Below, one piece after another: positions 53,200 through 64,000 of a DNA stretch of 64,000 bases; positions within the stretch are counted from its first letter, which is position 1, and each line of letters starts with the position of its first letter. This DNA is from Symsagittifera roscoffensis. Lineage: Eukaryota; Xenacoelomorpha; Acoela; Convolutidae. The stretch covers positions 68,087,477 to 68,151,476 of the forward strand of contig NC_087066.1 of assembly GCF_963678635.1 (NCBI RefSeq), written 5' to 3'. The notes under the pieces were generated by a model, which did not search any database, was not told the origin of the DNA, and saw only the letters and a program-made list of their open reading frames with translations. The position numbers and the translations under genes were made by a program.

Positions 53200-55780
53200 T
53201 ATTTCGAACATGCTCGACCTATGTTATGACTGTTCTCGACCTGTGTTTCGACTGTGCTTCACCTATGATTCGACAGTGTGCAATTTATGTTTTTATCAGG
53301 CGCGACGCATGTTTTGACTGTTCTCGACCTGTGTTTCGACTGCGCTTCTTCTATGTTTCGACTGTGCGCAATTTATGTTTCGATCGTGCTCAACTTATGT
53401 TTCGACTGTGCTCGACCTTTGTTTCGACTGTGCGCAATTTATATTTCGAACGTGCTCGACCTATGATTTGACTGTTCTCAGCTTCAGTTTCGACTGTGCT
53501 CGACCCATGTTTCTACTGTGCGCGATTTATGTTTCGACCGTGCTCGACCTATGTTTTGACTGTTCTCGACCTGTGTTTTGACTGTGTGCATTTAAATTTC
53601 AACCATTCTCGACCTTTGTTTTGACTGTTTTCGAACTGTATTTCGACTGTGCAATTTGACTTATGTTTTGACGGCGTGAAATTTATTTTTGGACCTTGCT
53701 CAATCTATGTTTCGACTCTGCTCGATCTAAGTTTCGACTGTGCTTGACCTATGTTTCAACTGTGCGTAATTTTGGTTTTTGCTGTCTTCGACCTATGTTT
53801 CGACTGTGCGCAATTTATGTTTCGAATGTGCTCTATCTATGTTTCAACTGGGCGTAATATATGTTTTGACTGTGTTCGACCTATGTTTCGACTGTGCGCA
53901 ATTTATGTTTCGAATGTGCTCTATCTATGTTTCAACTGGGCGTAATATATGTTTTGACTGTGTTCGACCTATGTTTTGACTGTGCGCAATTTATGTTTCG
54001 ACCGTGCTCGACCTATGTTTTGACTGTTCTCAACCTATGTTCCGACTGTGCTCGACCTATGTTTCAACTGGGCGTAATATATGCTTTGACTGTGTTCGAC
54101 CTATGTTTTGACTGTGCGCAATTTATGTTTCGAATGTGCTCTATCTATGTTTCAACTGGGCGTAATATATGTTTTGACTGTGTTCGACCTATGTTTTGAC
54201 TGTGCGCAATTTATGTTTCGACCGTGCTCGACCTATGTTTTGACTGTTCTCAACCTATGTTCCGACTGTGCTCGACCTATGTTTCAACTGGGCGTAATAT
54301 ATGCTTTGACTGTGTTCGACCTATGTTTTGACTGTGCGCAATTTAAATTTCAACCATTCTCGACCTTTGTTTTGACTGTTTTCGACCTGTATTTCGTCTG
54401 TGCAATTTGACTTATGTTTTGACGGCGTGAAATTTATTTTTGGACCTTGCTCAATCTATGTTTCGACTCTGCTCGATCTAAGTTTCGACTGTGCTTGACC
54501 TATGTTTCAACTGTGCGTAATTTTGGTTTTTGCTGTCTTCGACCTATGTTTCGACTGTGCGCAATTTATGTTTCGAATGTGCTCTATCTATGTTTCAACT
54601 GGGCGTAATATATGTTTTGACGGTGTTCGACCTATGTTTCGACTGTGCGCAATTTGTGTTTCAATGTGCTCTATCTATGTTTCAACTGGGCGTAATATAT
54701 GTTTTGACTGTGTTCGACCTATGTTTTGACTGTGCGCAATTTATGTTTCGACCGTGCTCGACCTATGTTTTGACTGTTCTGAACCTATGTTTCGACTGTG
54801 CTTCACCTATGTTTCGACTGTGCGCAATTTATGTTTCGATCATGCTCGACCTATGTTTCGACTGTGCTCGACCTTTGTTTCGACTGTGCGCAGTTTATGT
54901 TTCGACTGTGCGCAATTTATATTTCGAACGTGCTCGACCTATGTTATGACTGTTCTCGACCTGTGTTTCGACTGTGCTTCACCTATGATTCGACAGTGTG
55001 CAATTTATGTTTTTATCAGGCGCGACGCATGTTTTGACTGTTCTCGACCTGTGTTTCGACTGCGCTTCTTCTATGTTTCGACTGTGCGCAATTTATGTTT
55101 CGATCGTGCTCAACTTATGTTTCGACTGTGCTCGACCTTTGTTTCGACTGTGCGCAATTTATATTTCGAACGTGCTCGACCTATGATTTGACTGTTCTCA
55201 GCTTCAGTTTCGACTGTGCTCGACCCATGTTTCTACTGTGCGCGATTTATGTTTCGACCGTGCTCGACCTATGTTTTGACTGTTCTCGACCTGTGTTTTG
55301 ACTGTGTGCATTTAAATTTCAACCATTCTCGACCTTTGTTTTGACTGTTTTCGACCTGTATTTCGACTGTGCAATTTGACTTATGTTTTGACGGCGTGAA
55401 ATTTATTTTTGGACCTTGCTCAATCTATGTTTCGACTCTGCTCGATCTAAGTTTCGACTGTGCTTGACCTATGTTTCAACTGTGCGTAATTTTGGTTTTT
55501 GCTGTCTTCGACCTATGTTTCGACTGTGCGCAATTTATGTTTCGAATGTGCTCTATCTATGTTTCAACTGGGCGTAATATATGTTTTGACTGTGTTCGAC
55601 CTATGTTTCGACTGTGCGCAATTTATGTTTCGAATGTGCTCTATCTATGTTTCAACTGGGCGTAATATATGTTTTGACTGTGTTCGACCTATGTTTTGAC
55701 TGTGCGCAATTTATGTTTCGACCGTGCTCGACCTATGTTTTGACTGTTCTCAACCTATGTTCCGACTGTGCTCGACCTAT
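53200..55780 (+). repeat. Duplication at an offset of 1720 bp
   Basis: 53200-54060 is repeated at 54920-55780 with almost no differences. The shared part includes a variant unit with TCAGCTTCAGTTTCGAC and one with AATTTTGGTTTTTGCTGTC. Beyond 54060 the two lose register by about 214 bases. Confidence 0.85.
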
Positions 55781-58456
55781 GTTTCAACTGGGCGTAATAT
55801 ATGCTTTGACTGTGTTCGACCTATGTTTTGACTGTGCGCAATTTAAATTTCAACCATTCTCGACCTTTGTTTTGACTGTTTTCGACCTGTATTTCGTCTG
55901 TGCAATTTGACTTATGTTTTGACGGCGTGAAATTTATTTTTGGACCTTGCTCAATCTATGTTTCGACTCTGCTCGATCTAAGTTTCGACTGTGCTTGAAC
56001 TATGTTTCAACTGTGCGTAATTTTGGTTTTTGCTGTCTTCGACCTATATTTCGACTGTGCGCAATTTATGTTTCGAATGTGCTCTATCTATGTTTCAACT
56101 GGGCGTAATATATGTTTTGACGGTGTTCGACCTATGTTTCGACTGTGCGCAATTTGTGTTTCGAATGTGCTCTATCTATGTTTCAACTGGGCGTAATATA
56201 TGTTTTGACTGTGTTCGACCTATGTTTTGACTGTGCGCAATTTATGTTTCGACCGTGCTCGACCTATGTTTTGACTGTTCTCAACCTATGTTCCGACTGT
56301 GCTCGACCTACGTTTCAACTGGGCGTAATATATGTTTTGACTGTGTTCGACCTATGTTTTGACTGTGCGCAATTTAAATTTCAACCATTCTCGACCTTTG
56401 TTTTGACTGTTTTCGACCTGTATTTCGTCTGTGCAATTTGACTTATGTTTTGACGGCGGAAAATTTATTTTTGGACCTTGCTCAATCTATGTTTCGACTC
56501 TGCTCGATCTAAGTTTCGACTGTGCTTGACCTATGTTTCAACTGTGCGTAATTTTGGTTTTTGCTGTCTTCGACCTATGTTTCGACTGTGCGCAATTTAT
56601 GTTTCGAATGTGCTCTATCTATGTTTCAACTGGGCGTAATATATGTTTTGACTGTGTTCGACCTATGTTTCGACTGTGCGCAATTTATGTTTCGAATGTG
56701 CTCTATCTATGTTTCAACTGGGCGTAATATATGTTTTGACTGAGTTCGACCTATGTTTTGACTGTGCGCAATTTATGTTTCGACCGTGCTCGACCTATGT
56801 TTTGACTGTTCTCAACCTATGTTTCGACTGTGCTTCACCTATGTTTCGACTGTGCGCAATTTATGTTTCGATCATGCTCGACCTATGTTTCGACTGTACT
56901 CGACCTTTGTTTCGACTGAGCGCAATTCATGTTTCGAATGTGCTCTATCTATGTTTCAACTGGGCGTAATATATGTTTTGACTGTGTTCGACCTATGTTT
57001 TGACTGTGCGCAATTTAAATTTCAACCATTCTCGACCTTTGTTTTGACTGTTTTCGACCTGTATTTCGTCTGTGCAATTTGACTTATGTTTTGACGGCGG
57101 AAAATTTATTTTTGGACCTTGCTCAATCTATGTTTCGACTCTGCTCGATCTAAGTTTCGACTGTGCTTGACCTATGTTTCAACTGTGCGTAATTTTGGTT
57201 TTTGCTGTCTTCGACCTATGTTTCGACTGTGCGCAATTTATGTTTCGAATGTGCTCTATCTATGTTTCAACTGGGCGTAATATATGTTTTGACTGTGTTC
57301 GACCTATGTTTCGACTGTGCGCAATTTATGTTTCGAATGTGCTCTATCTATGTTTCAACTGGGCGTAATATATGTTTTGACTGAGTTCGACCTATGTTTT
57401 GACTGTGCGCAATTTATGTTTCGACCGTGCTCGACCTATGTTTTGACTGTTCTCAACCTATGTTTCGACTGTGCTTCACCTATGTTTCGACTGTGCGCAA
57501 TTTATGTTTCGATCATGCTCGACCTATGTTTCGACTGTACTCGACCTTTGTTTCGACTGAGCGCAATTCATGTTTCGAATGTGCTCTATCTATGTTTCAA
57601 CTGGGCGTAATATATGTTTTGACTGTGTTCGACCTATGTTTTGACTGTGCGCAATTTAAATTTCAACCATTCTCGACCTTTGTTTTGACTGTTTTCGACC
57701 TGTATTTCGTCTGTGCAATTTGACTTATGTTTTGACGGCGGAAAATTTATTTTTGGACCTTGCTCAATCTATGTTTCGACTCTGCTCGATCTAAGTTTCG
57801 ACTGTGCTTGACCTATGTTTCAACTGTGCGTAATTTTGGTTTTTGCTGTCTTCGACCTATGTTTCGACTGTGCGCAATTTATGTTTCGAATGTGCTCTAT
57901 CTATGTTTCAACTGGGCGTAATATATGTTTTGACTGTGTTCGACCTATGTTTCGACTGTGCGCAATTTATGTTTCGAATGTGCTCTATCTATGTTTCAAC
58001 TGGGCGTAATATATGTTTTGACTGAGTTCGACCTATGTTTTGACTGTGCGCAATTTATGTTTCGACCGTGCTCGACCTATGTTTTGACTGTTCTCAACCT
58101 ATGTTTCGACTGTGCTTCACCTATGTTTCGACTGTGCGCAATTTATGTTTCGATCATGCTCGACCTATGTTTCGACTGTACTCGACCTTTGTTTCGACTG
58201 AGCGCAATTCATGTTTCGAATGTGCTCTATCTATGTTTCAACTGGGCGTAATATATGTTTTGACTGTGTTCGACCTATGTTTTGACTGTGCGCAATTTAA
58301 ATTTCAACCATTCTCGACCTTTGTTTTGACTGTTTTCGACCTGTATTTCGACTGTGCAATTTGACTTATGTTTTGACGGCGTGAAATTTATTTTTGGACC
58401 TTGCTCAATCTATACTTCGACTCTGCTCGATCTAAGTTTCGACTGTGCTTGACCTA
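55471..58456 (+). repeat. Higher-order repeats of 531 and 641 bp
   Basis: The variant unit with AATTTTGGTTTTTGCTGTCTTCG recurs at about 55490, 56020, 56550, 57190, 57830 and 58470, that is two steps of 531 and then three of 641 bases. The three 641-bp units look identical by eye over most of their length. Confidence 0.88.
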
Positions 58457-61089
58457 TGTTTCAACTGTGCGTAATTTTGGTTTTTGCTGTCTTCGACCTA
58501 TGTTTCGACTGTGCGCAATTTATGTTTCGAATGTGCTCTATCTATGTTGCAACAGGGCGTAATATATGTTTTGATTGTGTTCGACCTATGTTTCGACTGT
58601 GCGCAATTTATGTTTCGAATGTGCTCTATCTATGTTTTGACTGTTTTCGACCTGTATTTCGACTGTGCAATTTGACTTATGTTTTGACGGCGTGAAATTT
58701 ATTTTTGGACCTTGCTCAATCTATGTTTCGACTCTGCTCGATCTAAGTTTCGACTGTGCTTGACCTATGTTTCAACTGTGCGTAATTTTGGTTTTTGCTG
58801 TCTTCGACCTATGTTTTGACTGTGCGCAATTTATGTTTCGACCGTGCTCGACCTATGTTTTGACTGTTCTCAACCTATGTTCCGACTGTGCTCGACCTAT
58901 GTTTCAACTGGGCGTAATATATGCTTTGACTGTGTTCGACCTATGTTTTGACTGTGCGCAATTTAAATTTCAACCATTCTCGACCTATGTTTTGACTGTT
59001 TTCGACCTGTGTTTCGACTGTGCTTGACCTATGTTTCAACTGCGCGCATTTTTTATTTTCACGGTGCTCGACATATGTTTTGACTCGGTCTCGACCTGTG
59101 TTTTGGTGGTACTTGATATATGTTTCGACTGTGTGCAATTTATGTTTTGACCTTGCTCTACCTATGTTTTGACAATTCTCGACCTGTGATCCGACTGTGC
59201 CTGACCTTTGTTTAGAATTTGCGCGATTTATGTTTCGACCGTGCTCAACCTGTAATTTGTCTGTTCTCGACCTGTTCTTAGACTGTGCTTCACCTATGTT
59301 TCGACTGTGCGCAATTTATGTTTCGATCATGCTCGACCTATGTTTCGACTGTGCTCGACCTTTGTTTCGACTGTGAGCAATTTATATTACGAACGTGCTC
59401 GACCTATGTTATGACTGTTCTCGACCTGTGTTTCGACTGTGCTTGACCTATGTTTCGACAGTGTGCAATTTATGTTTTGATCAGGCTCGACGCATGATTT
59501 GACTGCCTCGACCTGTGTCTCGACTGCGCTTGACCTATGTTTCGACTGTGGGCATTTAAATTTCAACCGTTCTTGACATTCGTTTTGACTGTTTTCGACC
59601 TGTGTTTCGACTGTGCAATTTGACTTATGTTTGGACGGTGAGCAATTTATTTTTCGACCTTGCTCAATTTATGTTGCGACTCTGCTCGACCTAAGTTTCG
59701 ACTGTGCTCGACGTATGTTTCAAATGTGCGTAATTTTTGTTTTGGCTGTCTTCGACCTATGTTTCGACTGTGCGCAATTTATTTTTCGACTGTACTCGAC
59801 CTATGTTTCAATTGCGCGTAATATATGTTTTAACTGTGTTCGACCTATGTTTCGACTGTGCGCAATTTATGTTTCGACCGTGCTCGACCTATCTTTTGAC
59901 TGTTCTCGAGTGTTCTCGACCTAAGCTTCGACTGTTCTCGACCTATATTTCTATTGTGCGCAATTTATGTTTTGACCGTGCTCGATCTATGTTTTGACTG
60001 TTCTCGACCTGCGTTTCGACTGTGATTGCCCTATGTTTAGATTGTGCGCGACTTATGTTTCGACCGTGCTCGACCTATGTTTCAACTGTGCATAATATAT
60101 GTTTTGACTGTGTTCGACCTATGTTTCGACTGTGCGCAATTTATGTTTCGACTGTGCTCGACCTATCTTTTGACTGTTCTCGAATGTTCTCGACCTAAGC
60201 TTCGACTGTTCTCGACCTATGTTTCTATTGTGCGCAATTTATGTTTTGACCGTGCTCAACCTATGTTTTGACTGTTCTCGACCTAAGTTTCGACTGTGCT
60301 GCAACCTATGTTTCGACAGTGTGCAATGTATGTTTTGATCAGTCTCGAACTTTGTTTTGACTGTTCTCGACCTGTGTTTCAACTGTGGTCGACCTATGTT
60401 TCGACTGTTCGCAATTTATGTTTCGACAGTGCTCGACCTACGTTTTGACTGTTCTCGACATGTGTTTTGACTGTGCTTCACCTATGTTTCGAACGTGTGC
60501 AATTTATGTTTTGATCAGTCTCGAACTTTGTTTTGACTGTTCTCGAGATGTGTTTTGACTGTGTTCGACCTATGTTTCGACTGTGCGCAATTTATGTTTC
60601 GACTGTGCTCGACCTATCTTTTGACTGTTCTCGAATGTTCTCGACCTAAGCTTCGACTGTTCTCGACCTATATTTCTATTGTGCGCAATTTATGTTTTGA
60701 CCGTGCTCAACCTATGTTTTGACTGTTCTCGACCTAAGTTTCGACTGTGCTGCAACCTATGTTTTGACAGTGTGCAATGTATGTTTTGATCAGTCTCGAA
60801 CTTTGTTTCGATCGTGCTCGACCTATGTTTCGACTGTGCTCGACCTATATTTCGACTGTGCGCAATTTTTGTTTCGACAGTGCTCGACCTACGTTTTGAC
60901 TGTTCTCGACATGTGTTTTAACTGTGCTTCACCTATGTTTCGAACGTGTGCAATTTATGTTTTGATCAGTCTCGAACTTTGTTTTGACTGTTCTCGAGAT
61001 GTGTTTCGACTGTGGTCGACCTAAGTTTCGACTGTGTGCAATTTATGTTTCGACCGTGCTCGACCTAATTTTGACTGTTCTCGACTTGT

Positions 61090-63440
61090 GTTTCGACTGT
61101 GCTTCACTTATGTTTCGACAAAGTGCAATTTAAATTTTAACCGTGCTCGATCTTTGTTTTGAAGGTTCTCGACCTGTATTTCGACTGTACTTGACCTATG
61201 TTTTGACTGTGTGCAATTTATGTTTCGACCGTGCTCGACCTTTGTTTCGACTCTGCTCGACACCTTAGTTTCGACTGTGCTTAACCTACGTTTCAACTGT
61301 GCGTAGTTTATGTTTTGACTATGTTCGACCTATGTTTCGACTGTGCGCAATTTATGTTTCGACTATGCCCGACCAATGTTTTGACTGATCTCGACTTGTG
61401 TTTCGTATCTGCTTGACCTACGTTTCGACTAAAAGCAATTTAAGTTTTGACCAGGCTCGATCTTTAATTTGACTGTTCTCGACCTGTATTTCGACTGTGC
61501 TTGACCTATGTTTTGTCTGTGTGCAATATATGTTTCAACCGTACTCGACCTTTGTTTCGACTCTGCTCGACCTAAGTTTCGACTGTGCTCAACATATGTT
61601 TCAACTGTGCGTAATTTATATTTTGAATGTGTTCGACCTATGTTTCCACTGTGCGCAATTTATGTTTCGACCGTGCTCGACCTATGTTTTGATTTTTCTC
61701 GACCTAAGTTTCTACTGTATTCGACCCATGTTTCTACTGTGCGCGATTTGTGTTTCGACCGTGCTCGACCTATTTTTTGACTGTTCTCGACCTGTGTTTC
61801 GACTGTGCTTCAATTATGTTTCGACAGTGTGCAATATAGATTTCAACCATGCTCAACCTTTGTTTTGATTGTTCTCGACCTGTATTTCGACTCTGTTTGA
61901 CCTATGTTTTGACTGTGTGCAATTTACGTTTCGACCGTGCTCGACCTTTTCTTCCGACTCTGCTCGACCTAAGTTTCGACTGTGCTTTACTTATGTGTGC
62001 GTAATTTATCTTTTAACTGTATTCAACCTCTGTTTTGACTGTTAGCAACTTATGTTTCGACAGTGCTCGAACTATGTATTGACTGTTCTCGACCTGTGTT
62101 TCGAATCTGCTTGACCTACGTTTCGACTACGTGCAATTTTTTTTTTGATTGCTCGACCTTAAATTTGACTGCTCTCGACCTGTGCTTTGACTGTGCTTCA
62201 CCTATAGTTCGACAGTGGGCAATTTATGTTTTGATTAGGCTCGACCAATGCTTTGACTGTTCTCGACCGGTGTTTCGACTGTGCTTCACTTATGTTTCGA
62301 CAAAGTGCAATTTAAATTTTAACCGTGCTCGATCTTTGTTTTGAAGGTTCTCGACCTGTATTTCGACTGTACTTGACCTATGTTTTGACTGTGTGGAATT
62401 TATGTTTCGACCGTGCTCGACCTTTGTTTCGACTCTGCTCGACACCTAAGTTTCGACTGTGCTTAACCTACGTTTCAACTGTGCGTAGTTTATGTTTTGA
62501 CTATGTTCGACCTATGTTTCGACTGTGCGCAATTTATGTTTCGACTGTGCCCGACCAATGTTTTGACTGATCTCGACTTGTGTTTCGTATCTGCTTGACC
62601 TACGTTTCGACTAAAAGCAAATTAAGTTTTGACCAGGCTCGATCTTTAATTTGACTGTTCTCGACCTGTATTTCGACTGTGCTTGACCTATGTTTTGTCT
62701 GTGTGCAATATATGTTTCCACCGTGCTCGACCTTTGTTTCGACTCTGCTCGACCTAAGTTTCGACTGTGCTCAACATATGTTTCAACTGTGCGTAATTTA
62801 TATTTTGACTGTGTTCGACCTATGTTTCCACTGTGCGCAATTTATGTTTCGACCGTGCTCGACCTATGTTTTGATTTTTCTCGACCTAAGTTTCTACTGT
62901 ATTCGACCCATGTTTCTACTGTGCGCGATTTGTGTTTCGACCGTGCTCGACCTATATTTTGATTGTTCTCGACCTGTGTTTCGACTGTGCTTCAACTATG
63001 TTTCGACAGTGTGCAATTTAGATTTCAACCGTGCTCAACCTTTGTTTTGATTGTTCTCGACCTGTATTTCGACTCTGTTTGACCTATGTTTTGACTGTGT
63101 GCAATTTACGTTTCGACCGTGCTCGACCTTTTCTTCCGACTCTGCTCGACCTAAGTTTCGACTGTGCTTTACTTATGTGTGCGTAATTTATCTTTTAACT
63201 GTATTCAACCTCTGTTTTGACTGTTAGCAACTTATGTTTCGACAAGGCTCGAACTATGTATTGACTGTTCTCGACCTGTGTTTCGAATCTGCTTGACCTA
63301 CGTTTCGACTACGTGCAATTTCTGTTTTGACCAGGCTCGACCTAAAATTTGACTGCTCTCGACCTGTGCTTCGACTGTGCTTCACCTATAGTTCGACAGT
63401 GGGCAATTTATGTTTTGATTAGGCTCGACCAATGCTTTGA
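61090..63440 (+). repeat. Tandem duplication of 1182 bp
   Basis: 61090-62260 and 62272-63440 align with few differences, including rare landmarks such as GACAAAGTGCAATTTAAATTTTAACC, the GACTAAAAGCAA block and CTTTTCTTCCGAC. Confidence 0.85.
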
Positions 63441-64000
63441 CTGTTCTCGACCGGGGTTTCGACTCTGGTCGACCTATGTTTCGAATGTGCGAAATTTATG
63501 TTTCGATCGTACTCGACCTAGGTTTCGACTTTGCTCGACCCATGTTTCTACTGTGCGCGATTTATGTTTCGACCGTGCTCGACCTATGTTTCTATGTTTT
63601 GACTGTTCTCGACCTGTGTTTCGACTGTGCTTCACCTATGTTTCGACAGTGTGCAATTTAAATTTCAACCGTTCTCGACCTTTGTTTTGATTGTTCTCGA
63701 CCTGTATTTCGACTCTGTTTGACCTATGTTTTGACTGTGTGCAATTTATGTTTCCACCGTGCTTGACCCTTTTTTCACGACTCTGCTCGACCTAAGTTTC
63801 GACTGTGCTTGACTTATGTGTAATTTATCTTTTGACTGTATTCAACCTCTGCTTTGACTATTAGCAACTTATGTTTCGACAGTGCTCGAACTATGTTTTG
63901 ACTGTTCTCGACCTAATTTTGGAGTGTGCTTAACCTATGTTACGACAATGTGCAATTTGAATTTTCATCAGGTTCGATTTATATTTTGACTGTTCTCGAC

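Larger units (their letters stand above)
50640..64000 (+). repeat. 22-bp satellite array with higher-order structure
   Basis: At least 13.3 kb, open at the window end, of a 22-bp unit near TTTCGACTGTGCTCGACCTATG. It frequently alternates with GCGCAATTTATGTTTCGACCGT to form a 44-bp dimer. The unit has no stop in any plus frame, and 22 is not a multiple of 3. One reading therefore passes through all three frames and gives a 22-residue peptide period. All ORFs here (about 60-170 codons) are explained by this. Larger segments are repeated at several scales. Confidence 0.97.

Noticed and set aside
50640-64000. Dozens of overlapping plus-strand ORFs encoding Cys-rich repeat peptides
   Set aside because: They follow directly from a stop-free 22-bp unit. 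Starts and stops vary randomly and the frames shift with every degenerate unit, so no single protein is supported.
50640-64000. CRISPR-like array
   Set aside because: Units are contiguous and degenerate, with no constant repeat alternating with unique spacers, and the context is eukaryotic.

Overview
The window is nuclear DNA of an invertebrate animal: low GC, dense in transposons and minisatellites, with GT-AG introns. I cannot name the species. Host coding sequence is sparse. There is one short single-exon secreted protein (561-881), one two-exon gene that looks like an actin-depolymerising factor/cofilin (44696-45574), and one unidentified open stretch (8744-9151, minus). The rest is layered mobile and satellite DNA.

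The main object is an 18,926-bp LTR retrotransposon or endogenous-retrovirus-like provirus at 18578-37503, read on the minus strand. It has two 410-bp LTRs (4 visible mismatches), a 4-bp CACA target duplication and a tRNA-type primer-binding site. It carries far more coding sequence than a usual Ty3/Gypsy element. In transcription order: a small basic ORF; Gag with a CCHC knuckle and an Asn/Arg/Ser-rich tail; Pol (protease, reverse transcriptase, RNase H, integrase) reached through an A AAA AAC -1 slippery site; two tiny membrane proteins joined by an ATGA overlap; a long Ser/Pro/Gln-rich ORF with no ATG; an Env-like glycoprotein with signal peptide and C-terminal membrane segment; and a further ORF of about 600 codons that starts in an ATGA overlap with the env stop. 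At least five in-frame stops and two frameshifts break this copy. That is roughly what neutral decay predicts from its 1% LTR divergence.

This provirus sits inside the gag of an older, heavily decayed BEL/Pao element on the plus strand (gag 18054-18577 and 37508-38058; RNase H, integrase and integrase C-terminus between 40430 and 41870). A second, smaller Ty3/Gypsy element (9869-16414, minus strand, LTRs about 92% identical by eye, PBS matching tRNA-Ser) inserted into the tRNA-like head of a SINE; the broken SINE and a GTTAG duplication flank it.

Other layers are: a 140-bp exact direct repeat bracketing the secreted gene (1-140 and 2321-2460) with two diverged relatives; a 732-bp palindromic Tc1/mariner-type MITE (48061-48792); a further SINE (42318-42480); dispersed hairpin repeats; and several TCG-rich minisatellites with unrelated units (6.9-7.9, 8.27-8.57, 9.6-9.73, 16.8-17.3 and 49.8-50.1 kb). 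From about 50,640 to the window end the DNA is one 22-bp satellite with nested higher-order duplications of about 262, 531, 641, 1182 and 1720 bp. The many ORFs there are by-products of a stop-free repeat unit and are not annotated as genes.
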